Shown: positions 47,366 through 56,067 of the stretch, one piece after another
How positions within the stretch are numbered: the first letter of the stretch is position 1
How the letters are laid out: every line of letters begins with the position of its first letter
Assembly: GCA_025738555.1 (NCBI GenBank)
Contig: JAOVFP010000021.1
Span: forward strand, 1,302,001 to 1,366,000
Reading direction: 5' to 3'
Length of the DNA: 64,000 nt
Source of the DNA: Cyathus striatus
Lineage: Eukaryota > Basidiomycota > Agaricomycetes > Agaricales > Nidulariaceae
Program-made: the position numbers and the translations under genes
The notes under the pieces: model-generated
Seen by the model: only the letters and a program-made list of their open reading frames with translations
Database searches by the model: none
Told to the model about the DNA's origin: nothing

Positions 47366-50300
47366 CTATGGTGTGTCTGGGTTGGGCTTATCAGGGTATT
47401 TAGAATGGAACTCCTCGATAAGTTCAACAGCGTGCTCTAGCTCTGTGGCAGCTAACCAAGTTAACTCTTCATCGGTGCCTTCATATCCAGACCAGCGGAC
47501 CAGATAACGAAGTTTACATTTGCACCGACGATCTAACTTGGAGTCACAAATTTCACTGACTTCGTACTCGATGTCGCCATCAAGTTCCACTGGAGGCGGC
47601 GGAGATATTTCTCGTTCAGGGAAAGGATTTTCTGTGGCTGGCTCGAGCATAGAGACGTGGAAGACAGGATGTACTGAACGAAAGTTCGTGGGGAGGCGTA
47701 AGGTACGAGAGTGGGATCCAGTCTCGGCAATAATCTCGTATGGACCATAATACTTCTCAGCAAACTTTTTTGCGGGACGAGTAGTTTTAAAGAACTTAGC
47801 GCGGACAAAAGCCTTTGTTCCAACCTTGAACTCCGGAGCTGGCAACCGACGGTTGTCTGCTCCAACTTGATAACGCTTTTGAGCAAGTGCTATTTCAGTT
47901 TTGAGGAGCTCGTGAAGTTCTTGGAGGTCAACGGCAAATTCCCGTGCTTTAGCTGCAGTAACGTCTCGTTCCGGATGAACTGTTATTGCTGGATGATAAC
48001 CCTTGTTGGCGAAGAAGGGGGTTGTATTAGTGGTCGAGCTCGGTGTATTATTATACGTGAACTCAGCGAGAGGGAGTAGAACGGCCCAATTATCTTGCTG
48101 ATAATTGCAGTATATTCGAACATACTGTTCTAATACTTGGTTGATCCGTTCTGTTTGTCCATCACCCTCTGGGTGGTAACCAGAGGTAAAGTGTAACTTC
48201 ATGTCAAGCACTTTGCCTAATGAACGAAAGAAGTGAGAGATGAATTCTGAACCTCTGTCAGAAGTAACATGTCCTGGAACACCATGTTTAGAAAAAACGT
48301 GCAAGACAAAGAGTTGAGCGAGTTGAGCGGAGGTGATGGTGTTATAACAGGGAATGAATATTGCCTGCTTGCTGAAACGATCTACAACGACCAGTACGGA
48401 GTTATACTCTTCTGAACTGGATTTAGGCAGCGTCTCGATGAAATCCATGGATATTGAACTCCAAGGGCGAGCCGGAATTGGAAGTTGTTTCAATGTGCCA
48501 TAGGGTCGATGTCTTTGGGGTTTAGATTGCATGCAAGTTGTACAGGACTTACAATAATCCTTGATATAAGTACGTAGTCCAGGCCAAGTATATTCACGCC
48601 TAATGATGGACAGGGTCTTGTTTTGACCGGGGTGTCCAGCGAGGATGTGATCGTGCTTGTACTGAAGAACGCGAAGGCGAAGGGAATTGTCATTGGGAAC
48701 ATAGATACATTCGTCGAGACGGAGTAATTTGTCCGTTCCGACTGACCAACGACCAGTGGGATCTCGGAGATGAATAGCAGCAACGGTGTCAGTAGGTTGA
48801 GCGATCAAGATATCATGATGAAGTTGCTCAACGTCCATAACCATGCTAGCTCCGAGGATGGGTAGAAAGAGAATAGTAGCTCGCAATGAAGTAGTAAGTT
48901 GTTCTTGAGTGAAAACTGGCCTAAAGTTATGCGGATTGACTTTGGCATAGTCGTTATCCCCCTCTTTAGGATAGACGTCCCAGCGTCTAGTTAAAGCGTC
49001 TGGTTTAGCTCCGAGTTTCCCCGGACGAAAACGAATAACTAAGTTGAATTGAGAAAGAGACTCTGACCAACGAGCTTGACGGCGAGTAAGAATTTTGGTG
49101 GTAGAAAAGTATTCGAGGTTCTTGTGATCTGTGACCACGTCGATTGGAATACCTGAACCCTCCAAGTAATGCCGCCATACTTTAAAAGCTTCGAAGATAG
49201 CTAGGAGTTCTTTGTCATGGGTGTCGTAATTTAACTCCGGGGCAGTGAAGGTCCTGGAGTGGAATGCTATAGGGTGGATATCGCCATCGTCAGCGATGAT
49301 AGAGAGAATAGCTCCTAGTGCATAGTCTGAAGCATCGGTCTCTACTATAATCTGCGCATCTGGCACCCAGTGTGTAAGCACTGGAGCAGTACTGAAAGCA
49401 TCTTTCAGATGTTTGAACGCCGCACGGCATGCGGGGGTAAAATCCCACTTCAAACCCTTTCGGGTAAGACGTGTTAACGAAACGACAATATCCGAATAAT
49501 CCCGGATGAAACGTCGATAGAAATTGGTGAAGCCAAGGAAAGACTGAACGTCTTTCACTTTTCTAGGCTCAGGCCAATCCTGAATTGTTTGGACTTTGTC
49601 CTTAGACATTGTGAGGCCATACGGAGAAAGAATGTAACCGAGGTACTCAACAGATTCTGTGTGGAATTCACACTTATCTGCCCGGGCATAAAGACCATGC
49701 TTCCGTAATCGACACAAGACTTCTTTAATGTGTCGACGGTGTTCCTCGATGTTATTTGAGTAGATAAGGATGTCATCGAGGTAAACTATTACGCACACGT
49801 CAAGTAAATCTTTGAAGATATCGTTCATAAAACGTTGAAAAGCTGCCGGCGCGTTGGTAAGTCCAAATGGCATTACTAGCCATTCAAAAGAGCCATAACG
49901 AGTGCGAAAGGCAGTCTTCCATTCATCTCCATCAGTAATACGGACAAGATGGTAAGCGTGGCGAAGGTCGATTTTAGAATAAATTCGAGCCTTGCGAGGG
50001 CTATCAAGGAGGTCGGCAATGAGAGGGAGAGGGTACCTGTCCTTCTTGGAGATGGCATTAAGTCCACGAAAATCGACACAAAGCCGAAGTGAACCATCCT
50101 TCTTCCGGACGAAAAGCACTGGTGCCCCGTGCAGAGAACGTGAAGGACGTATAAAGCCAATGCGAAGATGTTCGTCTATGAACTGTCGCAGTGATCCAAG
50201 CTCGGATTGAGAAAGAGAGTACACCGTACCAACTGGAGGGGCAGTGCCCTCATCCAGGTTGATTTTGAGATCGTAAGGACGGTGTGGAGCAAGTGTATCT

Positions 50301-51085
50301 GCTCGGGTTTTGCTGAAGACGTCAGCAAACTCGTGGTATTCCGAGGGAACATTAGAAAGGTCAATGGTCTCTGTGGTCATAGCAGCAGCAGCAGACGCAG
50401 AGACTACAGCACCGAGATGTATCCTGAAGGTTTGAGACCCTTCAAGTTTGCTAGCTCTAAGAAATGCGGCAGTGTTGATCATAGAGATGCTCGGAGGTGG
50501 AAGTGAATCCGACGGAGGAAATGATGGCTCATCTGGTGAAGTATGTGGCAATGAAGGAATATCCTTTGGAACAGGGGTCGACGGGAGCGGAGTAGATTCT
50601 TCTGTAGCAGTGGTTTGGAAGTGAAGTATGCGTCTCTGTACCCAGTCAATCAACGGATTGTATTGGGTGAGCCAGTTAAATCCTAGAACCACGGAGCAAG
50701 AAGAATCAAGCGGAGTCACATATAGTGCAAGGGAAATACATTCACCAGATGGAAACGTTACAGGTAAATTTATACACTCTGTAAGCATAGAATTTGTGGT
50801 GCCGTCAAACAGTCGTAATGCTATCGGGGTTATTGGAGTGGTAGGTAGGTGATTTGTCCGAACGAAAAACGAATCAATGAAACAATGAGTAGAACCGGAG
50901 TCAATGAGGGCAGCATAGGTAAGAATAGTGTTCGGTGTTACATGAGATGGAGAGGTGAGTGGTATATGTACAGCCTGGGGATCAGAAAGAGCGGACGCAT
51001 TAAGTCTTACCTCCATATGAGCACAAGGGAGAGGAATGCGGCCCTCGACTTGTGCGGAGTTACAAGGACCGCGCTCTATTTTTTT
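47366..51085 (-). CDS. pol: Pol polyprotein: protease, reverse transcriptase, RNase H, integrase, chromodomain
   Basis: Open frame extends upstream to 51208; translation probably enters at the slippery run near 51085 by -1 frameshift from gag. Domains in order: aspartic protease (ALIDSGSTHCFID), reverse transcriptase (CVDFRGLNAISKKDRYPLP; YLDDILIYS near 49780), RNase H (ETDASDYALGAIL near 49330), integrase zinc motif (HDHILAGHPG...CTTCMQSKP near 48600), integrase core (MDFIETLP, SDRGSEF, YHPEGDGQTER), and a C-terminal chromodomain (CKLRYLVRWSGYEGTDEELTW, 47390-47560). The chromodomain defines a chromovirus and typically directs insertion to modified chromatin. About 1240 residues, no inactivating change seen. 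Confidence 0.95.
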   Translation of the reverse strand, partial: KKIERGPCNSAQVEGRIPLPCAHMEVRLNASALSDPQAVHIPLTSPSHVTPNTILTYAALIDSGSTHCFIDSFFVRTNHLPTTPITPIALRLFDGTTNSMLTECINLPVTFPSGECISLALYVTPLDSSCSVVLGFNWLTQYNPLIDWVQRRILHFQTTATEESTPLPSTPVPKDIPSLPHTSPDEPSFPPSDSLPPPSISMINTAAFLRASKLEGSQTFRIHLGAVVSASAAAAMTTETIDLSNVPSEYHEFADVFSKTRADTLAPHRPYDLKINLDEGTAPPVGTVYSLSQSELGSLRQFIDEHLRIGFIRPSRSLHGAPVLFVRKKDGSLRLCVDFRGLNAISKKDRYPLPLIADLLDSPRKARIYSKIDLRHAYHLVRITDGDEWKTAFRTRYGSFEWLVMPFGLTNAPAAFQRFMNDIFKDLLDVCVIVYLDDILIYSNNIEEHRRHIKEVLCRLRKHGLYARADKCEFHTESVEYLGYILSPYGLTMSKDKVQTIQDWPEPRKVKDVQSFLGFTNFYRRFIRDYSDIVVSLTRLTRKGLKWDFTPACRAAFKHLKDAFSTAPVLTHWVPDAQIIVETDASDYALGAILSIIADDGDIHPIAFHSRTFTAPELNYDTHDKELLAIFEAFKVWRHYLEGSGIPIDVVTDHKNLEYFSTTKILTRRQARWSESLSQFNLVIRFRPGKLGAKPDALTRRWDVYPKEGDNDYAKVNPHNFRPVFTQEQLTTSLRATILFLPILGASMVMDVEQLHHDILIAQPTDTVAAIHLRDPTGRWSVGTDKLLRLDECIYVPNDNSLRLRVLQYKHDHILAGHPGQNKTLSIIRREYTWPGLRTYIKDYCKSCTTCMQSKPQRHRPYGTLKQLPIPARPWSSISMDFIETLPKSSSEEYNSVLVVVDRFSKQAIFIPCYNTITSAQLAQLFVLHVFSKHGVPGHVTSDRGSEFISHFFRSLGKVLDMKLHFTSGYHPEGDGQTERINQVLEQYVRIYCNYQQDNWAVLLPLAEFTYNNTPSSTTNTTPFFANKGYHPAITVHPERDVTAAKAREFAVDLQELHELLKTEIALAQKRYQVGADNRRLPAPEFKVGTKAFVRAKFFKTTRPAKKFAEKYYGPYEIIAETGSHSRTLRLPTNFRSVHPVFHVSMLEPATENPFPEREISPPPPVELDGDIEYEVSEICDSKLDRRCKCKLRYLVRWSGYEGTDEELTWLAATELEHAVELIEEFHSKYPDKPNPDTP

Positions 51086-51087
51086 GA
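51076..51087 (-). promoter_or_regulatory. Candidate -1 ribosomal frameshift site
   Basis: Minus strand reads TCA AAA AAA TAG in the gag frame: an A_AAA_AAA heptamer (51085-51079) placed exactly at the gag stop. Slipping back one base gives TTC AAA AAA ATA GAG and enters pol. The frames and the heptamer are directly visible; use in vivo is inferred. Confidence 0.75.
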
Positions 51088-52761
51088 ACTCCCTTTCTTG
51101 GGGCTCAACGAGGCAGACGCCTCGGGGGAAATAGCAGCGGCACGGGCTCTTGCAGCTGTGGAGGTAGCCTTGCGGCAATCCTTGGCCATGTGGCCAGGCC
51201 TGGCACAAAACAAGCAGAGCTTGTTATCCAAGCGACGCTTGCATTCCTCTGGGAGTAACTTGCCATCAGGCCCAAGCTTACCAGTTAGGTCAGGAGCCTG
51301 AGAGGCAGGAGGCCTAGGTTGGCTCCTGTTGGGTCTGTGGGGCGAAGAACCAGAGGAAGTGCTGGGAGGGTTTATCCGAGCAGTACTAGAGGTTGAGGCC
51401 GCCGGCCTAGAGGGAAACGTTCCCCGGCGCTGATTACTAGCAGCCGGAGGAAAGGTCCTCGTAGGCGGAGCAGGAAGCTTATGGCGCCTTTCCTCAATGG
51501 AACGCTCAGTGTAGCACTCCCAGTGACGCTGATCGAAACCTTGGGCCAAAGCCTTCATGGGTTGAAGGGATTCGGGTCGAGGGATTTCCCTACCTGAGAT
51601 CTTGTCCTTAATGCGTGGACAGAGACCGTAGTAGTATTGCGAGGTGAGGGAAGGATCGTCCCAGTTCAACAAGGTAGCGTACTTGTTGAAATCGATTTCG
51701 TATGAAGTGATGTGATGGTGGTTTTCCATCTTCAATGCACGAATCTCTAATTCAGCTTCTGCGCGCGGGTTAGTTTGACCGAAATGAGTCCAGAGCAAAC
51801 TAACGAAAAAGAGCCAATCGTCCATCCAGCGCTCATAAACGTCCCCGTCGAGGTGCATACTAAACAACGCCCCTGCAGCTCCCCTGAGGAAAGTCAAAGT
51901 ATAATCGACTTTCGCCTGGTCACTGTTGTAGAGATGGGGGTTGTTTCTAAAATTCAAGCGGCACTGAGTCAAGAAAGCATCTAGCTTGTCGGTGCTAGAG
52001 CCATCAAAAATATCAGGCGCGTGAACTTTCTTGTCATGTGGTGAAGGAGGGGGAGGTGGTCGTTCCATGATGCGCTCTACAATGGTAGTGAGAGCGCCGA
52101 CCACATCCTCTCCATCATAACAGTGTCGACGAGAGTGGCGTGAGGATGCGCGAGATGAGCCATGAGATGAGGGAACAGAACCTCCATTTGGGCCAGGTCC
52201 TCCAGGAGAAATTCCTCCAGGGCCTGCAGGATCATTGTGATCCGAGGGAGGTACTTCATCCTCGACATCGCCAAACTGAGAATCATTATCAGAGGGCTCA
52301 TGATTGGAGCCGTCATCAGAAGGTTCATAACCATTGCCCCCATTGCCATTATCTCCTGGTGGTGGTGGTGGCGGAGCACTCCCAGCACCTGAAGGTATAG
52401 GTGCTTTAGGGGGTGCTAGAACCGGAGTTGTAGCTCGCGGGTCGGAGTCAATGGTGGCATGTGGGACAAGCGTCGGGTCAAAAGGAAATACTAATGGCAT
52501 AGGTCGGGCAGTGCTGACGTACTCGAATGCTGGTTGCAGCACACGTTGAGCGCGTCCGGCCGAGATGGGAATTCTTGAGACCAATGCACTGGCCGATTCC
52601 GGAACAGGAGAACGAGAGACAGAAAGAGGCCTAGGGACGGCCGGAGTACTGGTGGCAGTAGCAGATTGCTGTGAAGCCAAACGGTTACTGCGTCGGGCTT
52701 GCAGTGGAACAGTCCGCTGCTGGTGACTGCGTTGGTGTGCAGTTTCAGTACGTGTAGCCAT
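51076..52761 (-). CDS. gag: Gag protein, 561 aa
   Basis: ATG at 52761, stop TAG at 51078-51076. Structural protein that packs the element RNA into particles. The N-terminal ~260 residues are low complexity and rich in Pro, Ser, Gly and Asp; a retrotransposon gag domain follows (LDAFLTQCRLNFRNNP, WDDPSLTSQYYYGLCPRIKD). A CCHC zinc knuckle (CLFCARPGHMAKDC) is near residue 515. The gene overlaps the open pol frame by about 130 bp in the -1 frame. Confidence 0.93.
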   Translation of the reverse strand: MATRTETAHQRSHQQRTVPLQARRSNRLASQQSATATSTPAVPRPLSVSRSPVPESASALVSRIPISAGRAQRVLQPAFEYVSTARPMPLVFPFDPTLVPHATIDSDPRATTPVLAPPKAPIPSGAGSAPPPPPPGDNGNGGNGYEPSDDGSNHEPSDNDSQFGDVEDEVPPSDHNDPAGPGGISPGGPGPNGGSVPSSHGSSRASSRHSRRHCYDGEDVVGALTTIVERIMERPPPPPSPHDKKVHAPDIFDGSSTDKLDAFLTQCRLNFRNNPHLYNSDQAKVDYTLTFLRGAAGALFSMHLDGDVYERWMDDWLFFVSLLWTHFGQTNPRAEAELEIRALKMENHHHITSYEIDFNKYATLLNWDDPSLTSQYYYGLCPRIKDKISGREIPRPESLQPMKALAQGFDQRHWECYTERSIEERRHKLPAPPTRTFPPAASNQRRGTFPSRPAASTSSTARINPPSTSSGSSPHRPNRSQPRPPASQAPDLTGKLGPDGKLLPEECKRRLDNKLCLFCARPGHMAKDCRKATSTAARARAAAISPEASASLSPKKGSSKK

Positions 52762-52814
52762 TGGAAGAAAACAAAAACAAGCGGAGAAGATTCAAGGAAG
52801 TGAGTTTTGAATAC
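52762..52814 (-). other. Leader between 5' LTR and gag (expected primer-binding region)
   Basis: 53 bp, minus strand begins GTATTCAAAACTCACTTCC. No TGG start and no tRNA 3'-end match recognised by eye, and no obvious self-priming complement at the expected RNA start. Confidence 0.5.
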
Positions 52815-53490
52815 TGTCACGTCCCGTTCCAACTACTAAGGGTTGAACCACGAAGAAGGGTCTAACGATGAGAGAGCACGTAAGTAAACGGCTCGGGGGT
52901 AATGAACGAAGTACGGGAGTAATGGAACGTTGGCTTCAACTTATATGTTGCGCCCCTTGAACTTCTCGTTCCGTATTTAGAAGAAGGCGGAGCTGATGCT
53001 GATAACTCGGAGTTGGAACAAGTCCCAAGCAAAGGAAAGGGTATTAACGTAGTTGATTCGAAACTGTAGTCTACTTACAATATAGAGTAGTTTATATAGT
53101 ATTTACTTTGTCCCGGATGCGGAGGGAGTTAGTGTCTATGGGTTTGTGGCATACTGAGGGATAAGTAACTCCAGAGAATGTAGACTACAGTAGACTAGTT
53201 TCACGCCTCTAGATTACAGTCAACGTATAACGCCGATAGTTACGGTGATGACGAGGAACGGGGTAAAACTAATGGGGACGGGAGTTATAGAATGAACTAG
53301 AAAGAATGGAAAGGCATAGAACGAATAGTAGTAATAAAGGGAAGGGACAAGTAAACAATGACAAGTAAACATTAAGTAAGTAAGAGTTCCTTTTATAACA
53401 AACGTATACAGTCTGGAGGAAACGTACAATCCTCAGATGAAAACATAACAGACTTGCGTCGGTCCTATGGGCTTTGTCACGGATATGACA
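52815..53490 (-). repeat. 5' LTR (right), 676 bp
   Basis: Promoter LTR of the element. TATA-like TTATAAAAGG on the minus strand at about 53389-53398. About 99.3% identical to the left LTR by eye. Followed by AAGGG target duplication. Confidence 0.97.
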
Positions 53491-53602
53491 AAGGGGTGCC
53501 AGATTCAGATGTCCTCTACCTTATGTAGATTCCGAGCTCTTTGGTTTGCAAGCATATGGCAAAATAAGGTACTGCATATTTTACGACATACTACTACAAA
53601 TC

Positions 53603-54848
53603 TTATCCTTGAATCATTTTCCTCTTATACAATTCGGCCAACTGAGTCCGTAGCAACATGCCCATGTACTGGTGTTGGCTCTTAGTTAAACGTATCGCAA
53701 CCTTGCAAGTGAATTTGACAGAACGAAGCTGCGAGAATAATGGCCCTGTTAGTAACATGTCCAGCTTTTGCCAGTCGGACCGCCTGGAATAAGTTATGTC
53801 AGCGAAATCTTTCAACACAATTTCAAGACATATTTCGCGAATGGTATTATCGGCTCTTGTATTAGACAGGACCCTCTCGATACTAGACATCTGGATTTTT
53901 TGAAAGTTGATGTATAGTTTGAGGGTTCGAATTTGACCACTTGTGAGGATTCCTTCACCAAGACCTAGGATATCTAGGTTGCGAAGATTATCAGTCGCTT
54001 GATTGATATAACAATGTTTCACTGCTTACGTTCAGGTACGACTTCGCAATGATCGTTGAAACTAAGTGTAGTAGTCGATGCCCCCGCTATTCTCATAAGC
54101 TCGTGCGCTACCTCAGTAGTGCACCAGTCGTAGGAGTTTATTACGAGAATTTTCACCTTGCACTTCTGGAACGATAAGAAATCTATTAGCAATCGTGTTG
54201 TCGGTAGCCTTTGATCAGATATGTCAAAGTTTCAACACAATGGCCTCGTAGTGTTACAGTCGACTCCATTAATGATTGCAGATCATCTGCCTGGTCTGAA
54301 AACCTGACGGACACAAGCTCTGCATTCGGACTATATGTTACACAGTGCGGCGGAAGATTTTTAATGTATTTGAAAGTCAATCGTCCTATTGATGGTAACT
54401 GGCAAGTGTCTATCAAGGCCTGCTTCAAGGCAGGTGAAAATTGGTCCCAGTCACCGGTACCACTTTTGTATCTCTGGAACCCCAGCACAAATGTTGTAAG
54501 TCTTTCAAGCTTTCCCAGAAGAATAGGGAACAGTGGCTGGGTGACAAGGCGAAGGCCCATAGTTTTATCTTTCAGGACGAATTTACGAACATAGGGTGCA
54601 AGCTCTGGTGTCGATATCAATATGTCCTGCATACGCAGGTATTTATCCACCGGATCGCCGCAACCGTATACACGTTTGTCTTTAAATACGATTGAATGGA
54701 ATATATAACGCTGAGAAGGCCTCACGAAGTCCCTGCCGGCCAAGGAGCACGCTCTGAGAGTCGAAAATTGATTGTCGTCTTGCAAGGACGCTTGATCGAT
54801 GATAAGTTCTATGATGTCTACAGGGACATCGTAAGTTGCAAGAGACAT
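53603..54848 (-). pseudogene. F-box-like gene with a frameshift
   Basis: Starts ATG 54848 with an F-box-like motif (VPVDIIELIIDQA...LRACSLAGRDFVRPSQRYIF). The frame runs to a stop at 54186, but homology to the F-box gene at 33692-34940 continues in another frame from about 54215 (LLIDFLSFQKCKVKILVINSY) to a GTAAGC donor at 54029, then exon 2 from 53964 to 53603 (LGEGILTSGQIRTLK...LLTGPLFSQLRS). The intron position matches the paralogue. One base lost or two gained near 54205-54225 would explain the break. The stop lies about 80 bp from the inserted transposons. Could be a pseudogene, a variant or a sequence error. Confidence 0.75.
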
Positions 54849-56067
54849 GCTTGCTGTGGTAGCTGGTAGAATAGTGTGAGACGACGTTCAAAAAAGTTAA
54901 CAAGCATTCCCTGGCACTTACTTGACGTGAAGAGGGTTTAGTCTTGAATGTCACAAGAGGTGCGGGTGATAAAGGAAGAAGAAGGAAACGCCGCGCAATC
55001 ATGGCATTTTTAACAAATCAAGTTTGTGTTGGTAGGCGCGTCACGAGTATCAACTTGGTCATTGTTCAGTCACCGCACCGTCTGGTTCAGACCCAGTCGC
55101 ATACTGATATAGAAAGTTGGGACGAGGATAATGGTAGTAGCAGATTCAACGCATTGTCAATGAACTAAAGAAGACTGTATGAAACATAACCATCGTCAAA
55201 ACGAGAATTAAAAAATGCTTAGGAAGATGCGCTGACTTGGCGTTGACTACTCAAGCCGATGGACTGGAAATATATGTTTGTTCTAAACGGCGTGATATGT
55301 AAGTATAATGAATACGTCGTATACCAGAGCGGATCAGGATAGTAGACTTCTCACCAGCAATTTTCGTCGAACGTAGGATTACCACTGCACTGTAGGTAAT
55401 CTGAAAGTTTTTACGGTCATATTAATCCGCATTGATGGACGGTTTACACTACGCTCGAGCATTGAGGACAAAGAATTCTGAGTCGCGAAGCTTCAGCCCC
55501 GGGTTTGAGGAGAGAAAAAGAGGAAGCAGGGGGTCGGCAAGGAGTTGTTCACAGCCGCTGGGGCCCAGGAGCACACGCACGCGCCTTCGTGACTAGGTTC
55601 GAACCTCTTGCACCGCAGCCATCCTCTCCTCTTACTTACCCGCCTTCCTCTTATCGTTGTTCACTCCATCCATATCGCACAGAGGAGACACCTATACAAT
55701 CACTTAACAAACTGTACAAGACTAGGAGAAGATCACAGTCGTTGTCCTCATGCTTAGCTTCAAAATCCGACGGTTCTGTCGGTGGGAGCTCAGCGCTGAA
55801 CGTTCAACCTTCAACCTTCAGCTTCAACGTTCAAGAATACCTGCTTGAAATGGCTCATGGAACTCGCATTTGGAGCAGCTCTTAGACGTCCTCCTTTACA
55901 TGCCTCGTTGAAGTGGAAGATCGTGGCCATCACACGATGCGAAGAGCGGCTAGCTCGAACGACCCAGGACAACAACATCAACGTGTAGGAGGGTCACATG
56001 AAGTTGGAGTTATGGGGTTTAGAGCTAGAGGTTTCCAATTGGGGGGCATATAGGGCGGTTCAGACTC
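54849..56067. other. Intergenic region, no gene supported
   Basis: Short frames only. 55505-55885 is open for 126 codons but shows no domain and is GC-biased. AGGTTCGAACCTC at about 55593 looks like a tRNA T-arm but has no acceptor partner. Confidence 0.4.

Larger units (their letters stand above)
44598..53495 (-). mobile_element. Complete Ty3/gypsy chromovirus (LTR retrotransposon)
   Basis: Element 44603-53490 (8888 bp), transcribed on the minus strand. AAGGG at 44598-44602 and 53491-53495 is the 5-bp target duplication. LTRs begin TGTCA and end TGACA. Order in the direction of transcription: 5' LTR (right), gag, pol, a 2-kb tail holding an antisense gene, polypurine tract, 3' LTR (left). 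Both main ORFs are intact and the LTRs differ at about five of 676 positions, so the insertion is recent and the copy may be autonomous. No TGG-type primer site was seen right after the 5' LTR, so its priming mode is open. Confidence 0.95.
44057..53521. mobile_element. TIR element (~570 bp) split by the LTR retrotransposon
   Basis: Perfect 15-bp terminal inverted repeats AGGTAGAGGACATCT at 44057-44071 and 53507-53521, with further similarity inward and TA on both outer sides (44055-44056, 53522-53523). Removing the retrotransposon plus one copy of its target duplication (44603-53495) leaves about 572 bp of AT-rich non-coding DNA, typical for a MITE. The retrotransposon landed about 25 bp inside the right end. 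Confidence 0.85.

Noticed and set aside
55585..55610. tRNA T-arm-like AGGTTCGAACCTC
   Set aside because: No anticodon arm, D arm or pairing acceptor stem could be built around it. The same holds for GAGTTCGATCC at 24142.
55505..55885. 126-codon plus-strand frame
   Set aside because: No recognisable domain, no splice or promoter support.
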